Source: an uncultured Acidimicrobiaceae bacterium (GTDB taxonomy: Bacteria > Actinomycetota > Acidimicrobiia > Spongiisociales > SHLN01). From it: DNA of 64,000 nt. A program made the position numbers and the translations under genes. This document shows, piece by piece, positions 54,801-63,644 of the stretch (positions are counted from its first letter, which is position 1; each line of letters opens with the position of its first letter). The stretch covers positions 16,833 through 80,832 of the forward strand of contig CAMYMH010000010.1 in assembly GCA_947259275.1 (NCBI GenBank), written 5' to 3'. Under the pieces are notes generated by a model. It did no database searches. It saw only the letters and a program-made list of their open reading frames with translations, and was not told the DNA's origin.

Positions 54801-55963
54801 ACAGCCTCCAGCGGCACGCCAACGTCTGCAACGGCTGCTTTAAGACGATCTACACACTCAGCATGCAGACGGCGCTGGACGAGGACATCCCATACATCGT
54901 CACCGGCCTCTCCCGAGGACAGTTCTTCGAGACGCGCCTCACCGCCGACCTGTTCACGGAACTAACCGTCAGCTCGAACCAGATCGACGCCAATGTCTTG
55001 GCAACCCGCAAGGCATACCACCGGGTCGACGACGCCGTTCATCGGCTGCTCGACGTCTCGATGTTCGACGACGATGACGTGTTTGAGGCCGTCCAGTTCG
55101 TCGACTTCTATCGATACATCGATGTCGGTCTCGAGGAACTGTACGCCTACTTGGACGAGCGTGTCCCGTGGTCGCGACCCACCGACACCGGGCGCTCCAC
55201 GAACTGTCTGATCAACGACGTCGGCATCTACTACCACCGCAAGGTCCGGGGTCATCACAACTACGCACTGCCCTACAGCTGGGACGTCCGCATGGGGCAT
55301 AAGACGCGCAACCAGGCCCTCGAGGAGCTGGATGACGATATCGACGTGGCCGAGGTGGCGCGCATCCTCGACGAGATCGGCTTCCCCGACGACGTCACCG
55401 GCTCCGAAGGGGGACGAAGGTTGGTCATGTATTACGCAGCGCCGGCCGAGATCCCCGTGCCCCAGCTCAAGGAGCACATGGCGTCCACGCTTCCGCCGCA
55501 GCTCGTCCCGAGCAGATTCGTGCGGCTGGACGCCATTCCCCTCACCCGGAACGGCAAGGTGGACCGCGATGCCCTGCCCTCTCCAGACCATCAGCGGCCG
55601 GAGATGGAGACGACGTTCGTTGCCCCGCGATCCGACAATGAGATCATCCTCACCCGCATCTGGGAGCAAGTTCTCGGTGTCGCCGGCATCGGGGTTCGCG
55701 ACCGGTTCTTCGATCTCGGCGGAGACTCCATCATGGCTATCCAGGTGGTTGCGCAGGCGAGCCGGGCCGGACTCGCCATCACCCTGCCCGACCTGTTTGA
55801 GGCCCTCACGGTGGAGAGGTTGGCGGAGGCGGCCGACCGCTCGCCGGCCGTACCCGCCGAGCCCGATCGGTCGGAAGCGGCCACCTCCGGCCTGGCCACG
55901 CTCGGCGCCGAGGAGCTCGAGCGACTGGCGGATGTGCTGAAGGCCGGCGAAGACGGGCTATGA
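51797..55963 (+). CDS. NRPS C-A-T module with a PP-loop ATPase embedded in the A domain
   Basis: A 1388-residue synthetase from GTG 51797. The condensation domain (about 5-435) has H134-H135-LVT-D139-A. The A domain starts about 450: A3 YTSGSTGEPKG at 583, A5 NEYGPTE at 719, A8 GRRDDQVKIKGIRVELGEIE at 826-845. About 340 residues of another protein then interrupt it (see 54392-55417) before strand RRLVMYYAAP (1207) and A10 NGKVDRDAL (K1254). The T domain has S1311 in LGGDSIMAIQV. Pocket code D-L-T-K-I-G-E-V-G-K closely matches published asparagine codes. It should condense the starter with an Asn-derived residue. Confidence 0.9.
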   Translation: MSRHLGLTSAQRLMLAGQNLNPDDPLYNSAFLFVINGAIDVAAFVEAFARLVADAEPLRTVIKNPTGDARQEVLEMTEFDLPIIDFAEDADPEAAAMAWAKEKAKQTLDIEQATFDSALLKLADDRFAWYLNQHHLVTDAKSFEVVFRHMEELYVAARSGTTEHIDSIPSFSPYVDYESQRAQSREPISNLAVVPPPLYGRPVQAGGTENERIEIELSQRMSDDLRQLLGRPGNQALTRDLGQLQIFATATFAFLKRVSGQETITIVAPAHNRVNRQFASSAGLFIELFPIEVTTDGDETFASLHHRVQDASIEYLRLAQPGHADPEVNRRVNVVLNYLTMEFVSFAGNPVTTRWLHPDSVDGHHQLRVQVFDFDRTGRFTLAFDVATGVLGERQRVALAAHFETMLEAMVEDWDRPIEEVDLLGDEERLEVLALAAGDPVGDEPTDVVAMFLKRAANMPASVAIQEDDTCWTYADLDRATERLAQSIEPQSVIGVALPRSAGAVIAMLATLRAGAVFVPIDPAWPLERIRYLATDAGCSTIIADAPLDVDIPIVTLDELPSTTPTARRPAAATPEDLAYILYTSGSTGEPKGVMIERGSLANYISWAAGFYGPALTFPLFTPLTFDLTITSIFVPLTSGGSIVVYPSTTDAADLAVLDVFAEDAVDIVKLTPSHLALLVDRHLTGTRIRQLILGGEDLTTAVAAGVFEQFDGRLTIHNEYGPTEATVGCVVHTYDPEADTDASVPIGRPIDGAQAYVIDAAGQPVPPGVPGELWIAGVGLARGYARRPDLTKERFVPGPAIDEDRAYRTGDIARVRPSGTIEYLGRRDDQVKIKGIRVELGEIESALASHPGVTAVAARLWEHSDAEASEDLIYCTRCGLASDYPGVSFDANRVCNDCRAFDEYSVKARVYFKPEAELATLLTSQRGSRGNYDCIALLSGGKDSTYVLCRLVDMGLRVLAVTLDNGYLSDQAHGNIGRVVEALGVDHRYLTTPAMNEIFVDSLQRHANVCNGCFKTIYTLSMQTALDEDIPYIVTGLSRGQFFETRLTADLFTELTVSSNQIDANVLATRKAYHRVDDAVHRLLDVSMFDDDDVFEAVQFVDFYRYIDVGLEELYAYLDERVPWSRPTDTGRSTNCLINDVGIYYHRKVRGHHNYALPYSWDVRMGHKTRNQALEELDDDIDVAEVARILDEIGFPDDVTGSEGGRRLVMYYAAPAEIPVPQLKEHMASTLPPQLVPSRFVRLDAIPLTRNGKVDRDALPSPDHQRPEMETTFVAPRSDNEIILTRIWEQVLGVAGIGVRDRFFDLGGDSIMAIQVVAQASRAGLAITLPDLFEALTVERLAEAADRSPAVPAEPDRSEAATSGLATLGAEELERLADVLKAGEDGL
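54392..55417 (+). other. Inserted PP-loop (adenine-nucleotide alpha-hydrolase) domain, N-acetyl-sugar-amidotransferase type
   Basis: Residues about 866-1207 of the C-A-T synthetase. Zinc-ribbon-like pairs C876/C879 and C896/C899 are followed by the PP-loop S940-GGKDS, then TLDNGY and CNGC (C1011/C1014). It ends in a helical tail with WDVRMGHKTRNQALEELDDD. This whole order matches WbpG/PseA-type N-acetyl-sugar amidotransferases, which adenylate an acetamido group and replace its oxygen with nitrogen. The domain sits in the A8-A9 loop, the place where methyltransferase domains are inserted in other NRPSs. All catalytic motifs look intact. Confidence 0.82.
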
Positions 55964-58900
55964 CCGGTCGCCCTGGGCTCGAGAACGTAGCCGACGCCTA
56001 CCCATTGACGCCGATGCAGGAAGGCATGCTATTCCATGCGCTGGCTGAGCCCGGCTCGGACGTGTTCGAGAACCAACGAACCATCGAGGTGGAAGGAGAG
56101 CTGGATCTGGCGGCTTTCCGGGCTGCCTGGGAGCGGCTGGTAGAACGATATGACGTGCTGCGAACCGCCTTCGTGTGGGACGGGCTCGATCGGCCGCTCC
56201 AGGTGGTCCGCCGCTCCGCGGCACTCGAGTGGCACGAGCATGACTGGGTCCACCTCACTCCGGACGAGCAGTCCCAACGGTTCCGTCTGCTGCAGGGCGA
56301 AGACATGCAACGCGGCTTCGACCTGCAAGCGGCACCACTCATGCGCATGACGATGATCAGAATGCGGGAGGATGGATGGCGCTGGTTGTGGACATCGCAT
56401 CACCTGATCGCAGATGCGTGGTCGGTCCAGGTGCTACTGGATGAGCTACAGGCAATCTATGCCGAGTTGCGGGGAGGCCCTGCGGCCCAGCTGCCAGGGC
56501 CCTCCAGCTATCAGGGCTTCGTGCGCAGCGTGCTCGCACGCGACGCGGCTCGTGATGAGGCCTTCTGGCGACCCCGGTTGGCCGGCTTCACCGCTCCGCA
56601 TCACCTGGAGGTTCCGGGGCTTCCACCCGCACCGAACGCCGCCGGACACCGTGCCGTAACCGTGGAACTGGATGCGGGCTCTTCTACTGCGTTGCGGGCG
56701 GCGGCGGCCGCCGAAGGGGTGACCCTCAACTCGGCCGTGCTGGCGGCCTGGGCAGTGCAGCTTTCCCGATGGACGAGAGAGACTGATGTCGTGTTCGGCA
56801 CCACCACCGCCGGACGGGAGGTGACGGTCTCCGGGGTAGAACGGGCCGTGGGACTCTTCATCAACACGCTTCCCATCCGTCTGGCGGTCGATGGGAAAGA
56901 GTCTGTTGCTGATTTTTGGCGAACGGCCCAGCGCCATCAGCAGGAGTTGTATCCATTCGAACACAGCTCCCTCGCCGCCGTACAGCGGTGGAGCGACGCT
57001 CCCGCCGGCGATCCGCTCTTCGAAAGCATCTTCGTGTTTGGGAACCGGCCTGCCCCCGCGTTGGAGGACACAACCGGCCTGATCCTGAGGAGCGTTGAGT
57101 TCACCGAGCACAGCAACTATCCGCTCGCCATCCTGGTCGAGCCGGGCGGCAGTATCCAGCTCCGGTTCATCTACGACTCGGCCCGGTTCGCCCACGGGGC
57201 GGTGGAGAGCCTGGCCTCGCAGACGATCAACCTCCTGGCGCAGTTCGCACACAGCCCGGGCATGCGGCTGGCACAGCTCGAGCGGCTGCCGGCCGCCCAG
57301 CTAGGGCAGGTCCAAGCTTTCGAGACGGGGCCTCCGCTCGACCCAACCGACGAGACCATTCATCAGCTCATCGCCCGGAAGGGATCGGAGCGGCCGGATG
57401 CGCCGGCAGTTGTGTTCCAGGGCCAGGTGCTGACCTACCACCAGCTGGAGGAAGCCGCCGGGCGGGTTGCCGTTCAGCTGCAAGCAGCCGGGGTGGGGCC
57501 GAATCGACCGGTCGGGCTTTACCTCCGCCGCTCGGTGGAGCTGATCGTCGGCATGCTGGGGATTCTCAAGGCAGGTGGAGCATACGTGCCGCTCGACCCG
57601 GATTATCCCGCTGGTCACATCCAGCACCTGCTCGAAGGAGACGGGATCGACATCGTGCTCACCGACGAATCCCGCCGTGACGACGTGCCGGCCGTCGCCA
57701 CGGTGGTGACCATCGAGGGCGACGGGCCTGCCGAAGCCGGATCAGCTCCTCCCGTCGTCGCCCCCAATGCGGACCACCTGGCCTATGTCATTCACACCTC
57801 AGGCTCGACGGGCCGGCCCAAAGGGGTGATGGTGAGCCACCGCAACCTCGTTCAGTCCACGCGGGCGCGGGCCGTGCACTACCGGCGTCCGGTCGGCCGC
57901 TTTCTCTTGCTGTCCTCGTTCGCCTTCGACAGCTCGGTGGCGGGTATCTTCTGGACGCTGAGTAGCGGCGGGACGCTGGTGCTTCCCGCTCCTGGACTGG
58001 AACATGACATCAATCGTCTGCTGGCACTGGCGGCGACCCAGCGGATTACTCACCTGCTGGGTCTTCCCGCCCTATACGAGGTGATGCTCGAACGGATCGA
58101 CGCCGGTGAGTTGGATTCACTGGAAGTGGCGATCGTGGCAGGCGAAGCGTGCCCTCCGCGCGTTCTTGCCGCCCACCAATCGCGTTTGCCGCAGACCGAG
58201 CTGCACAACGAATACGGTCCAACCGAAGCGACGGTGTGGTGCACGGTTCACCGGGCCGAGCAGACGGACCGGGGGGCGCCGCTCCCGATCGGCCGCCCGA
58301 TTGCGGGCACCACCGTCCACCTGCTCGACGATCACGGGCATAGGGTCCCGGCCGGCTTCATCGGTGAACTGTGGGTGGGCGGTGCCGGGGTGACCGGCGG
58401 GTATCTCAACCGCCCGGACCTCACCGCCGAACGATTCGCCACCGTCCGACTCGACAACGAGGACCGCCGGCTCTACCGAACTGGAGATCTTGCGTGCTTT
58501 CGGGCCGACGACGGCGTCCTCATGTTTCTGGGCCGCGCCGACGTCCAGCTGAAAGTGCGAGGCCACCGAATCGAACCGGAGGCCGTCGAGGAGACGCTCC
58601 GCTCACACACAACCATCGCAGAGGCCGCGGTCGCGGGGCGCAGCACCGATGGCAGAGCGGCCACGCAGCTGATCGGCTATGTGGTGTTCGAAGGCGATCC
58701 GATCGACCCCGCGATCCTGCGCGACTACCTCCGGGATCGGCTGCCCCCGTTCATGGTGCCGGACGTGTTCGTTCCAATCGACAAGATTCCGCGTCTCCCT
58801 AATGGGAAGGTGGATTCCGGCTCGCTGCCGGACCCGCAGGACCATGTTCAGCGAGACGGTACCCAGATTGCTCCCCGTACCGACCGCGAACGCCTCCTTG

Positions 58901-60453
58901 CCGCGATCTGGTCCGATCTGCTCGGTCTCGAGGCCGTTGGCGTGCGGGACGACTTCTTCGCGCTCGGTGGTGACTCGATCATGAGTATCCGGATGATCTC
59001 CCGGGCGCGTCAGGCCGGTGTCCATATTGCGCCGGGACAGATCACGAGCCATCCCACCATCGAGCAGCTCGCAATGGCCTCGGACGCCGCTGTGCCCACT
59101 GGTGAGGCAGTATCGGGACCGGTACCCCTCGGACCCATTCAGCAGTGGTTCTTCGAGATGGCCCTTGCCGTGCCCGACCACTGGAACCAATCAAGCCTCT
59201 TCTCGATCGACGTCGAAGTTGACGAAGCGGCGCTCGAACGGGCGCTGCAGGCGTGCGTGCAGCATCACGACATGCTCCGGGCACGATTCGGGCACCGGGA
59301 CGGCGCATGGGAGCAACTGGTCGATCCGGACGCACTGGTCAAGCTCGAAGTCACCGACGAAGGGGCCGACGTCGATGAGACCGTGGCCGCTTGCCAACGG
59401 AGCCTCGACCTCGGAGCAGGCCCCGTGATCCAGGCAACGCTCATCTTGCGGCCATCGACCGAACCGGATCTGCTGTTCCTCGCCGTACACCATCTCGTCA
59501 TCGACGTCGTCTCGTGGGCGATCCTCGTCGACGATCTGGAGCGAGCGTATTTTCAGGCGTCGACGGGCGCAGACCTCGAACTTGCGCCGCGGTCGACTTC
59601 ATACCGGGACTGGGTTTCCCACCTGGCCTCCGGCGAATGGGCGGAACGGGAAGGCCACTTCTGGAGGACCGATCGCAGTGGGTCGTCGGAAGGCCCTCCC
59701 GAGTCGTGGGGGACGGAGGCATCCCGCCAGACGGTGACCGTCGAACTCGAGGCAGACGCCACCGGATTGCTGCTGCGAGAAGCAAACGACGCCTTCCGAA
59801 CCCGTCCCGACGAACTCATGGTTGCCGCTCTGGCACCGGTGCTTGGATCCCAGCCGGGGGAAAGAGTGACTCTGGCGCTCGAGCGCCACGGTCGGCCCTC
59901 GGACATCCCCGGGGTCGACCTGTCACGGACGATCGGCTGGTTCACGGCCCAATACCCGGTCACGTTGACCTCGACCGATAGTGACGATGCCGGCCTCATC
60001 AAGGCCACCAAGGAGACGCTGCGGAGTGTTCCCAACGGAGGCGTTGGCTACGGGGCGTTGCGCTACCTCCACCAGCTTCCCGAGCTGGTTCGCCAAGCCG
60101 AACCGGCGTACATCTTCAACTACATCGGTCACACCTCTACCGACGGTGGCGAGCTCTTCCGCCGGCTCTCGTGGTGCGACGACTCGTCCCGTCATCCGAA
60201 CAACGGGCGGGCGCACCGCATCGAGATAGTGGCTGTGGTCCGGGATGGCCAACTCGCCGTCGATTGGCACTTCAGCAGCCTCCACGACGATCGTGAGACG
60301 GTGGAGGCGTTGGCCCGGGCCCACCTCGAGGGCCTTCGACGACTCGTGTCGCACTGCATGGCCGACGACAGTGGCGGCCTGACTCCCTCCGATTTCCCTG
60401 CGGCCGGGCTGGATCAGAACGAGCTCGACCGATTCCTGGACGGCCTCGCATGA
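55960..60453 (+). CDS. NRPS module C-A-T-E
   Basis: A 1497-residue synthetase. The C domain has H147-H148-LIA-D152. The A domain has A3 HTSGSTGRPKG at 612, A5 NEYGPTE at 750, GRADVQLKVRGHRIE (A8) and NGKVDSGSL (A10). The T domain has S1006 in LGGDSIMSIR. The epimerisation domain (about 1050-1480) has H1177-H1178-LVI-D1182 followed by VVSW, plus YIFNYIGHTS, both typical of E domains. The A-domain code reads about D-S-A-G-I-A-E-V-W-K, which I cannot assign. It should add a residue and invert it to the D form. It overlaps both neighbouring synthetase genes by four bases. Confidence 0.92.
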   Translation: MTGRPGLENVADAYPLTPMQEGMLFHALAEPGSDVFENQRTIEVEGELDLAAFRAAWERLVERYDVLRTAFVWDGLDRPLQVVRRSAALEWHEHDWVHLTPDEQSQRFRLLQGEDMQRGFDLQAAPLMRMTMIRMREDGWRWLWTSHHLIADAWSVQVLLDELQAIYAELRGGPAAQLPGPSSYQGFVRSVLARDAARDEAFWRPRLAGFTAPHHLEVPGLPPAPNAAGHRAVTVELDAGSSTALRAAAAAEGVTLNSAVLAAWAVQLSRWTRETDVVFGTTTAGREVTVSGVERAVGLFINTLPIRLAVDGKESVADFWRTAQRHQQELYPFEHSSLAAVQRWSDAPAGDPLFESIFVFGNRPAPALEDTTGLILRSVEFTEHSNYPLAILVEPGGSIQLRFIYDSARFAHGAVESLASQTINLLAQFAHSPGMRLAQLERLPAAQLGQVQAFETGPPLDPTDETIHQLIARKGSERPDAPAVVFQGQVLTYHQLEEAAGRVAVQLQAAGVGPNRPVGLYLRRSVELIVGMLGILKAGGAYVPLDPDYPAGHIQHLLEGDGIDIVLTDESRRDDVPAVATVVTIEGDGPAEAGSAPPVVAPNADHLAYVIHTSGSTGRPKGVMVSHRNLVQSTRARAVHYRRPVGRFLLLSSFAFDSSVAGIFWTLSSGGTLVLPAPGLEHDINRLLALAATQRITHLLGLPALYEVMLERIDAGELDSLEVAIVAGEACPPRVLAAHQSRLPQTELHNEYGPTEATVWCTVHRAEQTDRGAPLPIGRPIAGTTVHLLDDHGHRVPAGFIGELWVGGAGVTGGYLNRPDLTAERFATVRLDNEDRRLYRTGDLACFRADDGVLMFLGRADVQLKVRGHRIEPEAVEETLRSHTTIAEAAVAGRSTDGRAATQLIGYVVFEGDPIDPAILRDYLRDRLPPFMVPDVFVPIDKIPRLPNGKVDSGSLPDPQDHVQRDGTQIAPRTDRERLLAAIWSDLLGLEAVGVRDDFFALGGDSIMSIRMISRARQAGVHIAPGQITSHPTIEQLAMASDAAVPTGEAVSGPVPLGPIQQWFFEMALAVPDHWNQSSLFSIDVEVDEAALERALQACVQHHDMLRARFGHRDGAWEQLVDPDALVKLEVTDEGADVDETVAACQRSLDLGAGPVIQATLILRPSTEPDLLFLAVHHLVIDVVSWAILVDDLERAYFQASTGADLELAPRSTSYRDWVSHLASGEWAEREGHFWRTDRSGSSEGPPESWGTEASRQTVTVELEADATGLLLREANDAFRTRPDELMVAALAPVLGSQPGERVTLALERHGRPSDIPGVDLSRTIGWFTAQYPVTLTSTDSDDAGLIKATKETLRSVPNGGVGYGALRYLHQLPELVRQAEPAYIFNYIGHTSTDGGELFRRLSWCDDSSRHPNNGRAHRIEIVAVVRDGQLAVDWHFSSLHDDRETVEALARAHLEGLRRLVSHCMADDSGGLTPSDFPAAGLDQNELDRFLDGLA

Positions 60454-62882
60454 CCAGCGACCCCACGCTCGCCTCATGGGCGGGTTCGCCCGAACCGTCG
60501 AGCGCCCGGGCCAACGTGCAAGACGTGCTCCCCCTCCTGCCAAACCAGCTGGCCCTGCTTCTGTTTCGCGATCGGGCCGATGTGGATCCGGGATTCCTCC
60601 AGGTCAGATACCGGTTGGAGGGTCCGCTGGACGTCGTCCGTTACGAGCAGGCCTGGCAGGCCGTCATCGACCGCCATCCGACGCTCCGCTCTTCGATTCG
60701 ACCTCGACCGGATGGCAACCCGCTGGCGATCGTGTGGCGTAGTGCGCCCCTGGCCGTGCAGGTCGAGGACTGGCGATCCGAGCCTGATCAGCAGGCCCGG
60801 ATGGAGCGCCTGCTGCAATCCGATCGAGCCCAGGGGCTCGACCTCACGGAGGCACCTGCGATGCGGCTCCGGCTCATCCGGACGCAGGATGAGGCCTACG
60901 AGGCGGTGTGGACCTGCCACCACCTGTACGTGGACGGATGGTCGTCCGCCATTGTGCTCGAAGACGTGATGGCGCTGTACCGCGACGCTGCCGCGGGGAA
61001 CGCCCTCCAACCGGCTCCACCGTCCGACGGGCTTCGCTCGTATGTCGCATGGGCATCCAGCCAGGACGACGATCAGCTCCGCCAGTACTGGAGCCGCACC
61101 CTGTCCGGGTACGGCGGCAATCCTCCGCTGCGCATCGGATCGGTCGACGGACAATCCGGGTTTGGCGAGCTCACGGTGGAGATCGCAGACGAAATGTTGG
61201 AGCGTATCTCGTCGGTCGCATCGGACCTCAACGTGCCGGCCGCCGTTTTGTTCCAGGCCGCGTGGGCGCTGGTGCTGGGTCTCCTCACTGGTGAGGAAGA
61301 CGTTGCGTTCGGGACGACGGTGTCGGGCCGCAACGCAGATGTCCCGGGTATGGAGCGGCTTGTCGGGTACTTCTCCAATGCCGTGCCCGTCCGTGTCGAG
61401 ATCGATCGTTCTGCAGACCTTGCGACTTGGCTCGGCGGATTCCGGAACCGGCAATTCGAGATGGCCCAATTCGAGCACGCCTCTCTCGCCGACATCCATC
61501 GTTGGAGCGACGTGCCGGGACATCGAGCGATATTCGAGACGTTCGTTGTCATAGAGAACTTCCTGGCAGGGGAATCCACCGCAGACGGGGTCGTCCAAAG
61601 CGACTTCCGAAGCGGCCTCACGACGGCGTACCCGATCACCCTCGCCGTAGGAATGGCAACCCCCTGGTTCCTCCAGCTGCGATTCGACCGCCGGCGCTGC
61701 TCTGAGGAGGGTGCGCGAACGCTCATCGATCAGCTGGTGCGGGTGGTCTTCGCCGCCGTTGACAACCCGCGCGAACGGGTCGGCACGCTGGTGGATCTTG
61801 CCGGCGACGCGCTGTCCGGACTTGCATCCCTCACCGAGGTGGAAGGGCACGGACAGCCCCCGGTCGGAGAGAGGAGCCGCAGCAACACCGAACGGCGACT
61901 GACGGCCATCTGGTGCCGTCATCTCGATCTCACCGACATCGGCATCGATGCGGACTATTTCGATCTCGGAGGAACGTCGCTCGGTGCAGTGCGGCTGTTC
62001 GGCTCGATCGAGGAAGAGTTCGGCATCAATCTTCCCCTCAGCACTCTGCTCACCCACCCGACGATCGAACTTCTGGCCCAGGTCATCGCGGGCGCAGAGC
62101 CCGGGGCCGCAGTGGGTTCGGAGTGTCTCGTGCCAATCCAGCCGAACGGCACCCGAGCGGCCATCGCCGCCGTGCACGGCGGTGGCGGCGAGGTCTACAT
62201 CTATCGCGAGCTGGCCGAGCTGCTCGGCACCGATCAGCCGTTGTACGGACTGCAGCCGGTCGGCATCGACGGCGTGACGAAACCGCTCGACTCGGTACCC
62301 GAGATGGCGTCGCGCTACGTCAAAGAACTCCGGCAGGTGCAGCCGGAGGGCCCTTACCGTTTGATCGGCTTCTGCTTCGGGGGATCGGTCTGTCTCGAGA
62401 TGGCGGCACAGCTCGAGGACATGGGTCAAGAGGTTGACTTCATCGGCGTGATCGACGGCGGGCTGCCCCTCGACCAAGCCCGACACGAGACGGAGCTGGA
62501 GCGCCTCAAATACCTCGTGCGGAGCCGAGGCCTGGGCGGCACCGCCCGGGCGGCGTGGCGGCGCGTCCGCTGGCGAGGCGAGGAGTGGCGGAAGGCCTCG
62601 ATTCGGCGGATCAAGGGTGAGGACCAAGCAAGGAATGTCGCAGTGGCGTTGGCGAATGACCGGGCGTTCAATTCGTTCGAACCCCGGCCGTCATCGGCCC
62701 TGATCACGCTCATACGGTCAGCGGAGCAACAGGTCGGCGAGGGCAAGGACTGGGACTTCGCCTGGGACGACTACACGCCGCGCCTTCAAACGGAAACCGT
62801 CGATGCTCGACATCAGACCCTCTTCGAAGGATCGGCCGTGCAGGCGCTGGCGGCCATCATTCGGCGATCGATCCCCCGCTGA
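60450..62882 (+). CDS. NRPS terminal module C-T-TE lacking an A domain
   Basis: An 810-residue synthetase. The C domain (about 25-450) has H157-H158-LYV-D162-G. The T domain has S510 in LGGTSLGAVRL. The thioesterase (about 560-810) begins PIQPNGTRAAIAAVHGGGG and has the nucleophile elbow GFCFGG, placing C642 where most thioesterases have serine; the catalytic His is probably in DARHQTLF. No adenylation domain lies between C and T, so this carrier must be charged in trans. The TE releases the peptide by hydrolysis or cyclisation. Stop at 62882 ends the operon. Confidence 0.92.
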   Translation: MTSDPTLASWAGSPEPSSARANVQDVLPLLPNQLALLLFRDRADVDPGFLQVRYRLEGPLDVVRYEQAWQAVIDRHPTLRSSIRPRPDGNPLAIVWRSAPLAVQVEDWRSEPDQQARMERLLQSDRAQGLDLTEAPAMRLRLIRTQDEAYEAVWTCHHLYVDGWSSAIVLEDVMALYRDAAAGNALQPAPPSDGLRSYVAWASSQDDDQLRQYWSRTLSGYGGNPPLRIGSVDGQSGFGELTVEIADEMLERISSVASDLNVPAAVLFQAAWALVLGLLTGEEDVAFGTTVSGRNADVPGMERLVGYFSNAVPVRVEIDRSADLATWLGGFRNRQFEMAQFEHASLADIHRWSDVPGHRAIFETFVVIENFLAGESTADGVVQSDFRSGLTTAYPITLAVGMATPWFLQLRFDRRRCSEEGARTLIDQLVRVVFAAVDNPRERVGTLVDLAGDALSGLASLTEVEGHGQPPVGERSRSNTERRLTAIWCRHLDLTDIGIDADYFDLGGTSLGAVRLFGSIEEEFGINLPLSTLLTHPTIELLAQVIAGAEPGAAVGSECLVPIQPNGTRAAIAAVHGGGGEVYIYRELAELLGTDQPLYGLQPVGIDGVTKPLDSVPEMASRYVKELRQVQPEGPYRLIGFCFGGSVCLEMAAQLEDMGQEVDFIGVIDGGLPLDQARHETELERLKYLVRSRGLGGTARAAWRRVRWRGEEWRKASIRRIKGEDQARNVAVALANDRAFNSFEPRPSSALITLIRSAEQQVGEGKDWDFAWDDYTPRLQTETVDARHQTLFEGSAVQALAAIIRRSIPR

Positions 62883-62883
62883 C

Positions 62884-63644
62884 ACGACCAACCGCAAACC
62901 GGCTCCGAAGACCGTCCACAACATCCATCTCACGCTGCATCGTGCACTCGAGGATGCCGTCCATCAAGATCTGGCCCCCGCAACCCTGCATCTGGATCCC
63001 GCCGCGCACCGAAAGCTGGCCCCGAGATGATGACTTAGGACCCGAACCAGCTGCGCGCGTTCTTCGACCAGAGCACCGGGGATCGGCTGTTCCCGCTGTG
63101 GCGGCTCGCAGCCATGTCGGGGATGCGCCGCGGAGAAATACTTGGACTGCGATGGGACGGTCTCGACGCCTCGGGATCGACAACCACCGTTACTCGCCAG
63201 TGGAAGCCTGGCGAGCATGGCTTTGTCCTGGGACCGCCGAAGACCGACCGCGGCCGACGCACGGTCGATATAGATGCCGAGACGCTGGCCGTGCTCAAGG
63301 GGTGGCGGCGCAGTCAACATGAGGAGCGGATGGTCTTCGACGGCGTATGGCTCGATACCGGGCACGTGTTCACTCGCAAGGATGGAAGGGCGCACGACCC
63401 CGACGTCGTATTGCGGTATGACCGTCTTGTCCGACAAGCCGGTCTACCCCGAGTCAGGTTTCGTGGCTTACGGCGCACGCATGCGACGCTTCTGCTCTTG
63501 GCCGGCGTTCCCCCGCACGTCGTGTCGATGCGGCTTGGCCATCGCAGCGTTGCGTTCACACTTCAACAGTACGCCCACGTGCTGCCGCAGCAGCAGGCGG
63601 ACGCCGTCGAACGGCTGGCCACGCGCCTACTCGGTGACTCATAG
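62884..63644 (+). pseudogene. Decayed tyrosine recombinase (phage/ICE-type integrase)
   Basis: An N-terminal core-binding remnant (PAPKTVHNIHLTLHRALEDA, about 62902-62961) is in one frame and ends at a stop. The continuation DPNQLRAFFDQSTGDRLFPL (from 63039) is in another frame, immediately after an in-frame TAG at 63036. The catalytic part (from about 63114) keeps RRGEI, LGHRS and the tyrosine region QQYAHVLP. Its HxxR box reads RGLRRTHATLL, with arginine where the catalytic histidine is normally found. Frameshift, nonsense codon and lost histidine mark it as inactive. It lies 260 bases from a tRNA-fMet fragment, the usual place for an integrase next to its att site. Confidence 0.83.

Larger units (their letters stand above)
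45616..62882. other. Nonribosomal peptide biosynthetic gene cluster (core region)
   Basis: Leftward: stand-alone A domain, PPTase, HupE-like membrane protein, glycosyltransferase. Rightward from the same 529-base divergent region: free carrier protein, C-A[PP-loop]-T, C-A-T-E, C-T-TE, all with overlapping stop/start codons (51797-51804, 55960-55963, 60450-60453). A colinear reading gives: starter on the free carrier; asparagine-type residue processed by the PP-loop domain; a D-residue; one residue loaded in trans; release by the thioesterase. No fatty-acyl ligase, halogenase or P450 is visible. Confidence 0.85.
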
